Below are positions 24,201 through 35,338 of a stretch of DNA of 64,000 bases, piece by piece (the stretch's first letter is position 1; each line of letters opens with the position of its first letter). Made by a program: the position numbers and the translations under genes. Source of the stretch: Scolecobasidium constrictum UM 578 (lineage: Eukaryota > Ascomycota > Dothideomycetes > Venturiales > Sympoventuriaceae); the NCBI GenBank assembly GCA_000611715.1, contig AZYM01000095.1, positions 310,001 through 374,000 of the forward strand, in the 5' to 3' direction. The notes beneath the pieces are model-generated. The model was not told the DNA's origin, ran no database searches, and saw nothing but the letters and a program-made list of their open reading frames with translations.

Positions 24201-25545
24201 GGTCGCATGCTATGGCAACATGCGCGAGGAAGCGGCCTATTCATGTGGATGACTGATCTGACAGCCTTGGTAGGTCTGCCTGACTTTTTCGCATGCGCAC
24301 TTTGCTAATGTTGAATCCAGAGGCAACAATTCGAGGTCATAGCGAGGAATGAGTACACCAAGTCCGACGACAAGAACCCAATCGATTGCAGTCTTTACTA
24401 CATGGCTCTGAAGAAGAAGGCAGTACTCACTGGGCTTTGGCGAATGGCCACCTGGCATAAGGAACAAGCGTCAACGCAGCGCTTCCTCCAGAACAACTTC
24501 GAAGATCCACGGTGGCGAACTGCAGCATTGAAGAATGCTTACGCGCTTATGGGCAAGAGGAGGTTCGAATATGCGGCTGCCTTCTTCCTTCTTGGAGGTG
24601 CTCTGAAAGATGCAGTGACGGTTTTGCACAATCAGCTCGGCGACACGCAGCTTGCTATCGCAGTGGCACGAGTCTACGAAGGAGACGATGGTCCTATCCT
24701 CGAAGAGTTCCTCAAGAATGAAGTCTTACCTAAAGCAGCCATCGAAGGCAATAGATGGATGGCGACTTGGGCTCTTTGGATGCTTGGCAAGCGTGACAAG
24801 GCTGTCAGAGCGCTCATAGTAAGTCAATCTGAAATTTTTGACCATCATAGAGTCCGCGCTAATTCGCAATACTTAGCTACCACTCAATTCTCTGCTTTCG
24901 CCACCAGAAACGCCAAATCTGCAGTCTAAGCTGTTCCTTACAGATGATCCTGCTCTCGTAGTACTATATAAGCAACTGCGCGAGAAGTCGCTACAGACAC
25001 TGCGGGGCGCTCTTTCCGTGTCACCACGAGCGGAGTGGGAATTCATAATCCACACAGCTGGACTGTACGAACGCATGGGCTGCGATCTGCTTGCCCTGGA
25101 TCTTGTTAAGAGCTGGGAGTTCCTGCAACAGCCTCTGCAACCAGCACCACCGAAGATCCCCATTCCAGAACGCCCGTCGATTGCAGAACTTGCATTCAGA
25201 GACAAGGATACTGGGCCCAAATCACCATCGCACTATAGCCAACCTCCTTCGGCGCTCGATGGGTTTGACATCAATCCAAGGCGATTGCTCAGAAGACGAA
25301 GTTCACTTGTCGTGGCAGATCTGCCACTTTCGCCAACTGCGGAACATCATAAGAAGCTGTCGCTGGCAGATGGCAATGCTATTACTGAGGAGCCGAAGGA
25401 GACGAATGAAAATCCCCAAACGAATGGCGTACATGAGAATAAGGAAGACGAGGAGGAACAGGCGAAGGAGAAGAAGAAGAAACCACCACCCACGCAATTC
25501 GTGGAGCCCGATGCTAATAGCTTGTTGGATTCATTTGGATTCTGA
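21261..25545 (+). CDS. RAV1: RAVE complex subunit 1 (V-ATPase assembly)
   Basis: RAVE promotes reassembly of V1 with Vo sectors of the vacuolar proton ATPase on endosomal and vacuolar membranes. Exons are 21261-21341, 21393-24269, 24321-24818 and 24877-25545, all phase 0, giving 1374 residues. The first exon is only 27 codons (MRAILPGRPQSRLQAV start) and joins to AYISGNALVIL, the family's conserved N-terminus. The N-terminal half forms WD40 propellers (for example LVKIWRPLSL, KLRIWSSGDH). The middle carries the Rav1 C-terminal domain, with TDLTALRQQFEVIARNEY across the second intron and YALMGKRRFEYAAAFFLLGG after it. The last 100 residues are charged and low-complexity (Glu/Lys-rich) and end SLLDSFGF. 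Close neighbours also serve endosome and vacuole traffic. Confidence 0.95.
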
Positions 25546-25714
25546 GAGCGTTGTATACCCATTACTTGAGAGGCTCGTGTACCAATATAATCTGCCCGCA
25601 CTTTGTAGCCAATATTGCACGCTTGTTCTCAATATTAAGCTGCGATGATCCTGCATCAGCACGAAGCTTACATCGTTTATTCCGCAGCTTGGCTTACACC
25701 CCGACTGGTCTGCT

Positions 25715-26938
25715 CTACCCAGAGCGTGCGTTGAAAAGAAAAGCCAGCGAGCTTTTGAGGAAGTATGGCTTGTCCCTTTGCCACGCTTTGACGATCATCA
25801 AAGTCGCTCGGTGCATAAACTCTGTCACCTGCTCGAGTGGAGCTGGCAGTGGCGCACCTGGAGGTCGGCGTGTGTACCATCCGATCATATGTGCTCCAGC
25901 ATGTATGATGGTGCGATATGCAAGTTCATCAGTTAACGAGCCGTATCCTTCGAGAGAGCCTTTAGCTGCGAGCCTAGCAAGCTTCGAGTCTTCGAAAAAT
26001 TCGCGCTCCAGGAGATCTGCGATCATATGCCCAAGATCATAAGCTCGGTGGCCATATTGCGCGTATTCCCAGTCGATGATGTACATGTCCATGTATTGAG
26101 GCGTATCGTGCCAGTGTTCAGTGACCAGGATACTGGTCATATATGTCAGGTACATGCGTCTTGTTAGAGGGCTAGGGACGACTGACTTGCCAAGACAGAA
26201 GTCACCATGTATTATGGTCCAATCATTCGTAGTTTCAGATCCACTTTGTTCTTTGAAATCCTTCGCTACTGACGCTACAACACCTTCAAGGATATCGCGA
26301 TGGCTAGCCAGTACGTCGGGAAAATGTTGGAGTACCTCGAGTATGATACCGTACTCAACACGATACTTGAGCTCACTCATGGCAGTATTCTGCTTCACGA
26401 ACGCCAGCAGCTCTTCTCGCGCCGGCTGCGAGCTCCAGTGATGGAATGCACGGAGCCAAGTCCCAAGAGCGACGCCAGCTGCAAACGCATGATCCGACGT
26501 CAAGCGAGGCGGATCGTCCCAGGTAAGCGCCTGGGTGAGGTTGATCGAGCTGGTAACGAATTCGATAACAGAGACGCACGCCTCATCATTGGCGTAGAAT
26601 AGCCTCGGCGTGCTCACTTTGACTCCATCCTCAGATTCTGGGACGTCAAAATCAGCGAGAGCGTGGAGCACATGCTTCTCATACTTCCACCGTGATACCT
26701 CAAGCTGAAAGTCTTTGTTGCATGATAAATGTCCGGTGGAGTGCTTGACAAGCAGGTAGTCTATGGCCGGATGCTGCTCAGTCGCCGGCGTCCGATGCTT
26801 TGGCGTGCCAATGAAGGTGTAGTTAACGGAGCCTCCATCAAGACGCTCGAGCTCGGTGCACTCATATGCCGTTCCGAGCAAGGTTGCGTGAATCTCCTTC
26901 GAGAGAGCATCGCTCGTTTGGACGTGTGAAGAGGCCAT
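25715..26938 (-). CDS. APH/choline-kinase-like phosphotransferase
   Basis: A small-molecule kinase fold of the aminoglycoside phosphotransferase superfamily; the substrate is unknown. Exons are 26938-26187 and 26132-25715. The 54-base intron splits the catalytic loop, and its removal restores WTIIHGDFCLGNILV, the expected HGDxxxxN motif. The metal-binding DFG-like motif follows as YIIDWEYAQYG. The product has 389 residues. The ATG at 26938 (MASSHV) is used because the in-frame codon further up is TTG. The N-lobe has LDGGSVNYTF, like a glycine-rich loop, and LLVKH with the ATP-binding Lys. Fungal proteins with this layout are often annotated only as phosphotransferase enzyme family. The intron is 3n and stop-free, so a retained form would stay open with 18 extra residues in the active site. 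Confidence 0.85.
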   Translation of the reverse strand: MASSHVQTSDALSKEIHATLLGTAYECTELERLDGGSVNYTFIGTPKHRTPATEQHPAIDYLLVKHSTGHLSCNKDFQLEVSRWKYEKHVLHALADFDVPESEDGVKVSTPRLFYANDEACVSVIEFVTSSINLTQALTWDDPPRLTSDHAFAAGVALGTWLRAFHHWSSQPAREELLAFVKQNTAMSELKYRVEYGIILEVLQHFPDVLASHRDILEGVVASVAKDFKEQSGSETTNDWTIIHGDFCLGKSVVPSPLTRRMYLTYMTSILVTEHWHDTPQYMDMYIIDWEYAQYGHRAYDLGHMIADLLEREFFEDSKLARLAAKGSLEGYGSLTDELAYRTIIHAGAHMIGWYTRRPPGAPLPAPLEQVTEFMHRATLMIVKAWQRDKPYFLKSSLAFLFNARSG

Positions 26939-27753
26939 TGGGAATTTAGATATCAAGAGATCTCGTAGTCACAGAGGTATACCATGTATTCATTCTTGTC
27001 AAGTCTTGCAGTATGCGAACATGAGTCACTCGCATCCGACAGAGCCACATCGTGAGCGTTGATAAGGCTGGACCAGATGCCGTAGCGTCAGCGCATGCCC
27101 ATACTACAATGGCGACACATGGAACATGACATTGAGATCCATTCCAATGGATTGAGAAGTACAACTTATCGACATTTGTGAGTGTAGGTGCTGTCGTCGC
27201 GCATGCTCGGAAATACGACTGAAGCCCGCAATGACGCTAAACCCTACACAGACTAGCGTGCACTCGCATCTCTTTCCAACCAAAAAAAGTTGTGACCGCA
27301 AAACCTCCAAACCACATTCATTAACAGGTACGTATCAAACTCCATCACATTCTGCGCGTCTCTCAATGATGAAATTGCATGCTTGCAAACACCCTCATAC
27401 TTCATATATAGGAAGAGCCGGAAGAGGAATGGACGAGCGACATGAGGTTCAGCAGCTCGCGGGCTTCACATCGTCATATGTGGTCCGCTCGATGCGCTAG
27501 CAATTCATGCTTGTCTGTCGATGCTTATAAATTTGGGTTTCTGATATCGTTCATTATAAGTCTAGTCATTTCGAAAGCTCTTGAAGGATTCTTGACTGAT
27601 ACAACGAGAAGCAGATCCTGCAATGCTGTACGAGAAGCGAATAAGGCAACGAATTGACTGGCATTGACTAGGCCATTCGTGCATGCGAGCAAACCGATGC
27701 ATTTGTCCTGGTTCTCGACAATTGTTGTTCAGGACTTCGAGATTCTCTAGTAT
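26939..27753. other. Intergenic region, no gene recognised
   Basis: 815 bases between the start of the kinase-like gene and the 3' end of VPS33. Small frames are present on both strands, without motifs. Confidence 0.4.
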
Positions 27754-30033
27754 CTACATAGCAAAGCTTCTCTGCTCAACAGCAGATTTAATAACACGAT
27801 CGCCAGTCAGAATGCTTGTTGTACATATGAGCAGCTTTCTTCCTTTCCCTTCTTCCTTTAATTGCTTTGCCACAAATCGCAGTGACGATATCTCAGCTCG
27901 CGTAACACCGCCAAGGAAGAATATCACCACCGTCTTGCCACTGTCCACCGTGCCTGAGCCATTCAAAATTTGCCTCGCACGCACAGCCTTTTCCTCGCCC
28001 ATCTGAGCTTCGTCAAATGTGGCACCGCGTATTTGCTTGACTGTGTCCTCGAACGGCCGCCAGCCCTGTGTCGCTGTTGAGGCCGCAGCGGTGGCATTGG
28101 CACCTCGATTTGTGCTTAGCGATGATAGGTATTGCTTTTGCAAAATGCATTGCACGAGCCGTACGCTAAGCGGTGCATAGCCGCTGAAAACGTACGCAAT
28201 ATCATTCGGATCTGCTTCGTTCACCTCATCCACAATCAGATGTAGATTCCTTCGAACAGCTGTGTAGTTCGTCGTCTTTCCCAGGGGCCCAGCAGAAGCA
28301 CCGACCAATCCTCCTCCGACGCGTGGAATCAAAAGACCCATCTTCTCAAGCGATGCCAGCGTGATCAGATGCTGATGGCCGTAGCCTTGAATGATAGCTC
28401 GCTTGAAGGTCTCGTAGTCTCGTGATCGAAGACCATTCCCGAAGACGGATTCTATGCAGAGTAATCGCAATGCCGTTTCGACGGGCACATCTCGTGCCAC
28501 TAATTCTTCAATTGTGTCATGCTGCGTACTTGGATCGGCGCCTGCAGCCAAGTTTTGCTGGACTTCGAGCATGTTGCTGAAGATGTCTGTTCTTGTCCTG
28601 TTGATGACCTCTTCGGCGAGAGTGGTGTGTATCTTCAAACTGGCTTGTTCTGCTTGAAAGCCAGGCAGCTTAGACACGAAATCTCGAAGCTCAGCAGTCG
28701 TTTTCGCACTCTGCCGGCTATCGTAGGTGTTCTGCAATCTGCGCGCTACCTTGTTCAATATTGGGCCGACCACCGCACAGTTCGTGTCTCGTAAAGAGCT
28801 ATAGAGCTGATCGTTGTGGTCAAGTGCCACCTTTCGCTTCGTCGACTGAGATGCCGTGTTCGCTGATGACCCTGCTTGTGCAGCTGGAGCATTGCCGAGT
28901 AGTGTCGATTCGACCTCGATCTGATTCGAGTCTACTGAGAACATCTCATCTAGTAGACCTTCGTATGTGAGCTGTGTCATGAGTGGAGTCGCGAAGTCAA
29001 CTTCTCGATCTATGATGATCAAGCTCTCTATCGATTGGCTCGGTGCGAGCTCAATGATGGATCCGCTACCGCCTTCGCCTGCGCTCAGCTCATTCTTCAT
29101 TCGCATAAGCAGATCTGACAGTCGCTTCGCATTGTCACCCTTGCCCGTGATTCGAGGAAACAGGCCATGCTTCTGCTGCATGAGCATTAATGCCTTCGCT
29201 GAAGAACGAATGGATGTTGGGTCTTTCCACTGCATCATAAGTTAGCCTCGCCTTCTGGATTGTTAGACAAAAGACAGACACACAAGATAGAGATCCGAGA
29301 ATGCCGAAGGAAGCTCCAGCGAAAGAACATCTTCGGCCAAGGGTATAAAGTGCAGAGCATATTCGTGTATGGTTGCTTCACCAAGCACGCCGGCACCTTC
29401 CAGGATCTGATCCGATACCAGTGTCCTCCGTGGGACCCACATGATGGCAAACTCATGTTCTACTTGTCCATTATGTCGCAGGCGCTTCAGCTGATCTAGA
29501 GAATGTCAGCATGATTCTGATAACAGCCCCTTCATCGAATAAGCAGGGAAGTTAATGAGCATGCTGCGATAGTATCGTAAAAATTCAATCTAGGCGTTAA
29601 GACTGACTAAGCAGAGTTGGTAATATATCCGCGTAGCCTACTTTGAATAGCCAAATGGAAGTGAAGGGTAGATGAGAGGTGAATAGTGGTGCTACAGGAC
29701 TGAACAGACTTACCTGCAACAGCCGATACGACTTTCGCCTTGTCACCTCGGGCAAGGAAGAACACATTCTTCTGCGACGAATCGACGTTGTCGTTCTCGA
29801 GGAAGAAGACGCGGTCTACGCCATATTCCTGCAGCGTCGAAAACTTCACAAACAGCCCTAGAGGTCCTGCAAGTGATTTCTCGATCACAAGATTTTTCTT
29901 GCCCCGTACCTGTACACACGTCAGTAACGCCACCTTGGATCATACTTCCACTTACAGTCTCTAAAAGCTGCAAAAGATCTCTCCGGGCCTTGTCACCGAA
30001 ATCACTCGGATCGATATGGGTGACAGGAGCCAT
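27754..30033 (-). CDS. VPS33: Vacuolar sorting protein 33 (Sec1/Munc18 family)
   Basis: The SM-protein subunit of the HOPS and CORVET tethering complexes; it templates SNARE assembly at endosome and vacuole fusion. Exons (minus) are 30033-29956, 29909-29714, 29495-29284 and 29229-27754, total 653 residues, which is normal for Vps33. The joins read LLQLLETVRGKKNLVIEK, then SAVADQLKRLRHNG, then LYLWKDPTS. Conserved parts include EFAIMWVPRRTLVSDQILE, QKHGLFPRITGKGDNAKR and the core strand ESLIIIDREVDFATPLMTQLTYEGLLDE (first 20 residues are diagnostic of SM proteins). The C-terminus has VVIFFLGGVTRAEISSLRF, another SM hallmark. The second intron, 218 bases, is far longer than others here. The start lies 222 bases from the divergent TAF8 start. 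Confidence 0.95.
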
Positions 30034-30255
30034 GCCTGCACCAGGGAGGGAGAGTGCATTTACGTGCCAACTGCAAGCGCGACCGAAATCTTTCACTGCA
30101 TCTTCAGGCAAATATTCGACTGCCCGCAGATCAAGTCACCGAAGATGGCAGCCTGCGCATATAAAAGGTTGGTGGTTGGCGAATCGTGTTCGTGATTTCC
30201 TCATGCACCTGAACTTCGAGGTGGTCCAAGCTTCGATACCCGCAACCAGCATCCA
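30034..30255. promoter_or_regulatory. Shared divergent promoter, VPS33 and TAF8
   Basis: Only 222 bases separate the two start codons, so the promoters and leaders of both genes must lie here or overlap the genes. No specific factor site was identified. Confidence 0.55.
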
Positions 30256-31189
30256 ATGCCATCATTTCTCGCTCCAACATGCACTGACAGCGCAGGTCCA
30301 CATGTAGCCAGCGAGCTCGACATGCCCTTAGTACACCATGCGACGAAGGTGAAACAAGATCTCGGCGTCGAGTGCCTTGCTGGCGTTCACGATGAGAGCT
30401 TCTTCGAGGCGCAACTGCTGCGCAGCATCTCGCTCGCGCTAAGCGCAGTAGGATTCGATGGTGTGAAGCCAACTGCACTGGAGGCTTTCAGGGCAGAAGT
30501 TGTAGCGTGTTCGTACCTGTTATTTGCACTGTGAATCGAGATGCGAGTTCTAATTACCATTCACAGTTATGCAGCACTTCCTCGACTATGTTCGTACAAG
30601 CATGCAATCAAACCGACGAACGCAGCCGATCCCTCAAGACTTTATCGCCGCCCTCGAACGAGTCGACGTCCTATCGCACGAGCTCATGGCGCAAGTTAGA
30701 CTGCGACTCCCGTCCGAAGTCACACAGCCACCGATCGCGCCCGCCGCACACGACGATCCTCCTCTCGAGCAATTAGACGGTCTCCTGGCAGAGCGAGCGT
30801 CGAAGAAGAAGTGGATACCAGCGCATTTGCCAGATCTTCCAAGCAAGCACACATATCAGCACACGCCCATCTACACCAAACGTGAGAACAATGCACGGAG
30901 GATACGTGAGCTGGCAACAGAAGAGGGCGTCTTAGCGGAGCAAGCCATGCGGAAGCTCCTCATCAACGGCGGACATGGTCACGCGAAAGTGCCCTTTGCT
31001 ACGAAGAAGGCAGAGCAGGTATGGGAAGAGACCATGTCTGCGATGATGGACTTGGACAGCAAGCAGCGGGCGCGTGAAGATGAGGGAGACTACGACGACT
31101 TCGGTGATCGGCAGCAGGACGAATACGACAATGCAATGCTGGTCAATTATGAGAGCCGGTATTGGAGGAGTGGTGCGCGAGGTCCTTGA
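30256..31189 (+). CDS. TAF8: TFIID subunit 8 (TAF8) with histone fold
   Basis: A TBP-associated factor that pairs with TAF10 through a histone fold within TFIID in the nucleus. Exons are 30256-30508 and 30567-31189 (291 residues). The intron needs a GTTCGT donor; the join gives EVVAFMQHFLDYV, which continues the histone-fold helix, while the stronger-looking donors nearby shift the frame. The N-terminal part has LLRSISLALSAVGFDGVKP, typical of the bromodomain-associated histone fold (about residues 50-105). The TAF8 C-terminal signature is clear: KKWIPAHLPDLPSKHTYQHT, followed by R-rich helix RENNARRIRELATEE. The end is acidic, with Tyr and Asp. The splice donor is the only weak point. Confidence 0.88.
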
Positions 31190-31404
31190 AAGCATGACAT
31201 GCGATCAAGCACGGCATCGAACACAAGCACTGTCCACCAACAGCGCATCAAGCAGCCGCCAGACATATGCCCCTCAATCGCCAGATCACTCGCTTCGAGA
31301 GTGCGAAGGCACAGACATCATGAGGCGGGCGATGTGAAGGTCTGTGGGTATTAAGATTATGGTACATTATGTACAAAGCACTGCAAAGTGTACGTGGCAT
31401 GCTT

Positions 31405-32191
31405 TTAGTCGAAGAGGAATTCTTTGACGATAGGAGAGCTCGAAAACTCCGGATTCAGAAGGACGCAGCTGTTGGAAAGGAAGCTTAGCATAATGGCATA
31501 GCAGCAAATGCAAAACTCAACATGCATTAAGAGACTCACTTTAGGAAATGGCCCAGCCCAATCTTGCGTTTGTCCAGGAATTTAGTTTGGAAGCGATGCA
31601 CGAAGCTTTTCGGTGGAAGTTCTGGTAGTGCAGCACCAGCTTGAGGAAATGATACCACAAGCTTATGTCTCAACGTATCGAAGTCCGAGTATCTTTTGCG
31701 GATCTTGAACGACCCACCCTGTGATACGCACCTGTCAGCTCCACAATTCTATCAACTCTGTCTAGATGCATGTGCACATATGAACAGGGTCGTAAATCAT
31801 GCGCTAAGCATTTAGGACGTACATTCAGTGTTTCAACCGTACAGCTCCAGACCACATACGAACCCAACCCAGCCTTCGAAACAGATCCAGAAACAATGAC
31901 ATAATCATCAACTCGTGCAGACTTCGCCCAACATGCCCTGGCTTGGTCTGAAGACTCCTCTTCAGAATTGTCAAACAAGCGTATGGGACCCGAAAGTCTG
32001 TTCTTCCTGCTGTTGCTGCTGCTCGTGTTGATATGGTTCACGGATGTTGATGACGAGGGTATGCTTAGGGTTGAGTCGCCCCTCACCCTCGCTTGCCAGT
32101 ACGGTGGTGAGACCGGAGGCCCATTCTCATCTGTGGGTCGAGCTGGTGCATCAGCAGGATGGGACGATGCCGAGCCGTTGGATTGCTCCAT
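31405..32191 (-). CDS. YPT35: PX-domain protein, YPT35-like
   Basis: A small phosphoinositide-binding protein; yeast Ypt35 sits on endosomes and vacuoles and recruits Vps13. Exons (minus) are 32191-31823, 31718-31540 and 31468-31405, giving 203 residues. A Ser/Pro-rich N-terminus precedes a PX domain beginning at ARVDDYVIVSGSV. The second exon supplies GGSFKIRKRYSDFDTLRHKL, with the Arg and Tyr that contact PtdIns3P, then LPELPPKSFVHRF (the PX proline stretch). The last exon, 64 bases, codes NCVLLNPEFSSSPIVKEFLF, the conserved end of this family. The open frame alone stops early inside the first intron, so splicing is needed to see the domain. It converges with TAF8, with 215 bases between the two stops. 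Confidence 0.9.
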
Positions 32192-33291
32192 GCATGTTCA
32201 GGCGATTGTTGTACGTGGAGTTGTCTTTTTTTGTGGCAATCGATAGACGTTATGCAGGATCTTGCAGGGATGAGCTAGTCCGACCGCTGGCTGTCAAAGT
32301 CTCGTAGACTTTTGGAAGTCTGTTTGACTCCCGTTGGGTACACGAGTATTTGGTTTGTGGTGCGACGTTGACCGAACGTTGTTCGGCGGACGAGCAAGGT
32401 GCATGCCAGGACGTTGAATCTCACGACCATCAAGACATGACTCTCCACAAAGAAACGGTCGATGAGAAACAGAACATCGAAACGGCAGGCCTAAGCTGTA
32501 AGACAAGGGCTTGATGGCGACTACATGCATATCTAGGACCCCAGATCTGGTACTCCGTACCATACTCGATGTAATTCATGCACCGTAGGCCATCTTTTCT
32601 TAACACCAGGTTTAATCAAAGACCGTCTCGGAATATTGGCATCAGGGTCTCCGCCGCCGACAATCGAAAATAGTCTAGGAGCTGAGCTTGGAAGCTGCCA
32701 TTGACCAATGAGACGCGCTCCTGGCTCCTACACCATGCATATGCACGGCTGCACGATATCCTAGACTCGTCTTTTTCTTTGCAACCTTACCTGTTAAGAT
32801 CTTGTACGCTCACACGATAGTTTCCTGTCCGCGATGGAGGGCAGGGAACAGCCCACTTCGATGCATGGAGCTGACGAGACTGGATGGTGAGAACGAGCTG
32901 TCTTTGTGATGCCGAGCGGCACTTGTGATGATCTCGCCAGCATGCTGCCGCCACTCATAAACGCACGGTTGCCGGCGGTGCATCTCCCCCAGACGCCATC
33001 GCTTTCTCCCTTTCCTACTTCTACTGCATCTCTTCTTTTCTCATCGTCGACGTGAACATCTCGTAGTCGTACGGCAACATCTCTCGTTCTTGTCTCTCGT
33101 TTGTTCGTCTCTGTAACGCGTTTAGCTATACCAGGTATGCATGTCTCGATCACATTCCGTGCCCTGAGTCAAGCCGAGCCAAAACAATGGCTTGGTAAGA
33201 GTATCCGTTCCAAGAGTGAGAAGCTGACAAAACCATCGTGAAAAGGTCTTCCTAGCATCGTATCATCTTTTAATCTGTAAACACATTCAAA
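32192..33291. other. Intergenic region upstream of the secreted protein gene
   Basis: 1100 bases between divergent genes. The stretch around 33000-33110 is strongly CT-rich, as in fungal core promoters of expressed genes. No gene is supported. Confidence 0.4.
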
Positions 33292-33959
33292 ATGCGTTCC
33301 ACCATCGCCGCCGTTGCGTTCTTCACCGCGCTCGCCAGCGCTCAAATCGACCCATCGACCGTGCCCGCCGCCAATCGAGCACAATGGTGCGTCGCTCAGA
33401 AGGCATCGTGCCCTTCCCTGTGTGCCCAACAGTCTCCAGAGGGCAGCATGGCCACTTCGTCCAACACCTGCGACCAGAGGACTCTTGACTACGCTTGCGT
33501 CTGCGCATCTGGACTGATCCCAAACGCAACTGAATTCTCTCAGACGATCCCATACTTCATCTGCACAGAGCAGAACAACCAGTGTGTGACCAACTGCAAT
33601 GGCAACAGTGCTTGCCAGAGCGCGTGCCGGTAAGCTTGTCCAGATCCATAATCGTGAGCTAGGGGACAGGCTAACAATGGTGCAGAGAGGACAACCCATG
33701 CGGTGCTAAGAACCCTACTCGCGTCAACATTACTTCATCGGCAGCAGCCACTTCGACGAGCGGCGGCTCAAGCGGTACTGGCGCAGCAGAAACCACGGGT
33801 GCTGGTACCTTTGGCGGTGCTGGTAGTGGTGGCTCCCAGTCCCAAGAGTCGGACTCCAACAGCGCAGGCATTAAGATGACCGCCATCAGCATTGGACAGA
33901 CGTACGGTGTCGTTGCCGTCGTGGGCAGCATGCTCGCTGGCTTCGGACTCATGCTCTAA
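33292..33959 (+). CDS. Secreted Cys-rich protein with probable GPI anchor (DUF7707-like)
   Basis: Exons are 33292-33629 and 33686-33959, total 203 residues. Residues 1-18 form a clear signal peptide (RSTIAAVAFFTALASA). The mature part holds twelve cysteines in about 100 residues, with Trp-Cys at the start, CVCASG and CQSACREDNPCG at the end. A Ser/Thr/Gly-rich linker follows, then a hydrophobic C-terminus (TYGVVAVVGSMLAGFGLML), as expected for a GPI signal. The pattern matches a broadly conserved Pezizomycotina family of cell-surface proteins of unknown function. It is probably exported through the ER and held at the plasma membrane or wall. An effector role cannot be inferred from this alone. 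Confidence 0.85.
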
Positions 33960-34604
33960 GTGCACGTTCTCGTTGTTTTCTATCCAGCATGGCGCTTTGC
34001 GGTTTCTAGGGCATTAGTTTGGTTGTGTTCATGTGCATGGGATTATTTGGTTCTCAAGAGCCAGGATTGCATATGATGTCTTTAACATCGTGGAGCAAGA
34101 TTTGAAGCACTTTGTTCCCAGCTTGCATTTGGTCTGGCAGTTTCAAAAATTCGTGTGAACAGATTTGCTCTGTGCCTTAATGTAATAGGACTTGTTGCAA
34201 TCACCCCCTATGCTCTTTGCTCTAAGCTGCGAGTACTATATGCTCATTGGATCTAGGTGTGACCAAATGACTATTGGTTTCGAGTCTGCCGACTACGTTC
34301 CGTTGGGTTCCACCGTACCACGGGTTTACGCGGCATGAACCACACATAGCACGACGGACTATAGAGATCATGTGCGGGGATGCAATTGGTGAGGAACAAG
34401 GTGATCGTATCACTGCATCGCAATTATCTAGTGCACTTTCTCGAAGCACACCACCTCACAGTCCACCTTGTAAGATCTCGAATCATAACATATCAAAGCG
34501 CGCCGTTGGTCCTCACTCATCACGGACAGAGCAAACTTGAGAATCTCCTCGCAGAATCACTTCGACAGGGCACACCAAGATCTGCTTCAGACGAGACGAG
34601 CATA
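33960..34604. other. Intergenic region
   Basis: 645 bases. The open frame of the next gene extends upstream to 34380 but looks non-coding before 34605. Confidence 0.4.
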
Positions 34605-35186
34605 ATGTCCAGCAATACCGATCTTCTCGACGCCGCTGTCAGCGCGATGTCGACGACTCAGGAGAACGATAGGACGACCCTGTCCGAGTCAGCGGCCGCT
34701 TCAAATACGGCTCGCACGCTGATCGCATCCAGCAAAGCATCGGACCGCTCCTCGGCTACGGCATCTCAATGGGTCTCGATCTCGACATCGGAGAGATACA
34801 TCCCAACGAAGCTCACGATACCATACCATCGTCCGTATTCGACGGGTGCACCACCTCCGCCCGGCAGAGGTGGTATCTTCAGCCCATTGGATATGGAGAC
34901 CCAGAAAATCATTCGACAAGAAAAATACTATCGGTCTGTCGCGGCTCATTATGCGAAGATATATTCCCCAGTGTTCGCATTCGGGCTGTGCGTCGTGATG
35001 GTCACGATCATCTCCCTATTCCTTTGGTGTTATCACGGTTGCAATATCGACGATGCACTCACCAAGCCCTTCAAGAGACGTTCTCGCAGGTCCAAGAGGA
35101 GGAGTCGCAAAGGTAGTGAGGAGACGGAGACTGCTGAGAGCGAACCACTTGAGAAGATAGTTGAGACCGTGGAGGTCAAAGCATGA
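34605..35186 (+). CDS. Unrecognised single-pass membrane protein with polybasic tail
   Basis: A single-exon gene of 193 residues if the ATG at 34605 (MSSNTD) is used; earlier in-frame starts exist but their sequence is unlike protein. The N-terminal half is Ser/Thr/Ala-rich. One membrane segment is clear near residues 127-147 (VFAFGLCVVMVTIISLFLW). It is followed by a strongly basic stretch (RRSRRSKRRSRKGS) and an acidic end. By the positive-inside rule the C-terminus would face the cytosol. No family is recognised. Confidence 0.7.
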   Translation: MSSNTDLLDAAVSAMSTTQENDRTTLSESAAASNTARTLIASSKASDRSSATASQWVSISTSERYIPTKLTIPYHRPYSTGAPPPPGRGGIFSPLDMETQKIIRQEKYYRSVAAHYAKIYSPVFAFGLCVVMVTIISLFLWCYHGCNIDDALTKPFKRRSRRSKRRSRKGSEETETAESEPLEKIVETVEVKA

Positions 35187-35338
35187 GTGCTTTTTAGGTA
35201 GGGGCTTTCCTACATAGGTCTTCATGTCGTAGGCTTTTCATGCCTGCAGTCTAATGTCTAGTGGGTCTATACACAATTGTGAGTCGGCGGAGGGGCATCC
35301 TTGCTATGTTCATGAGACAATCAGATCAGGAGATATGA

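Noticed and set aside
32794..33153. Minus-strand frame rich in Arg and Thr as a gene
   Set aside because: It is the complement of a CT-rich promoter and its composition follows from that.
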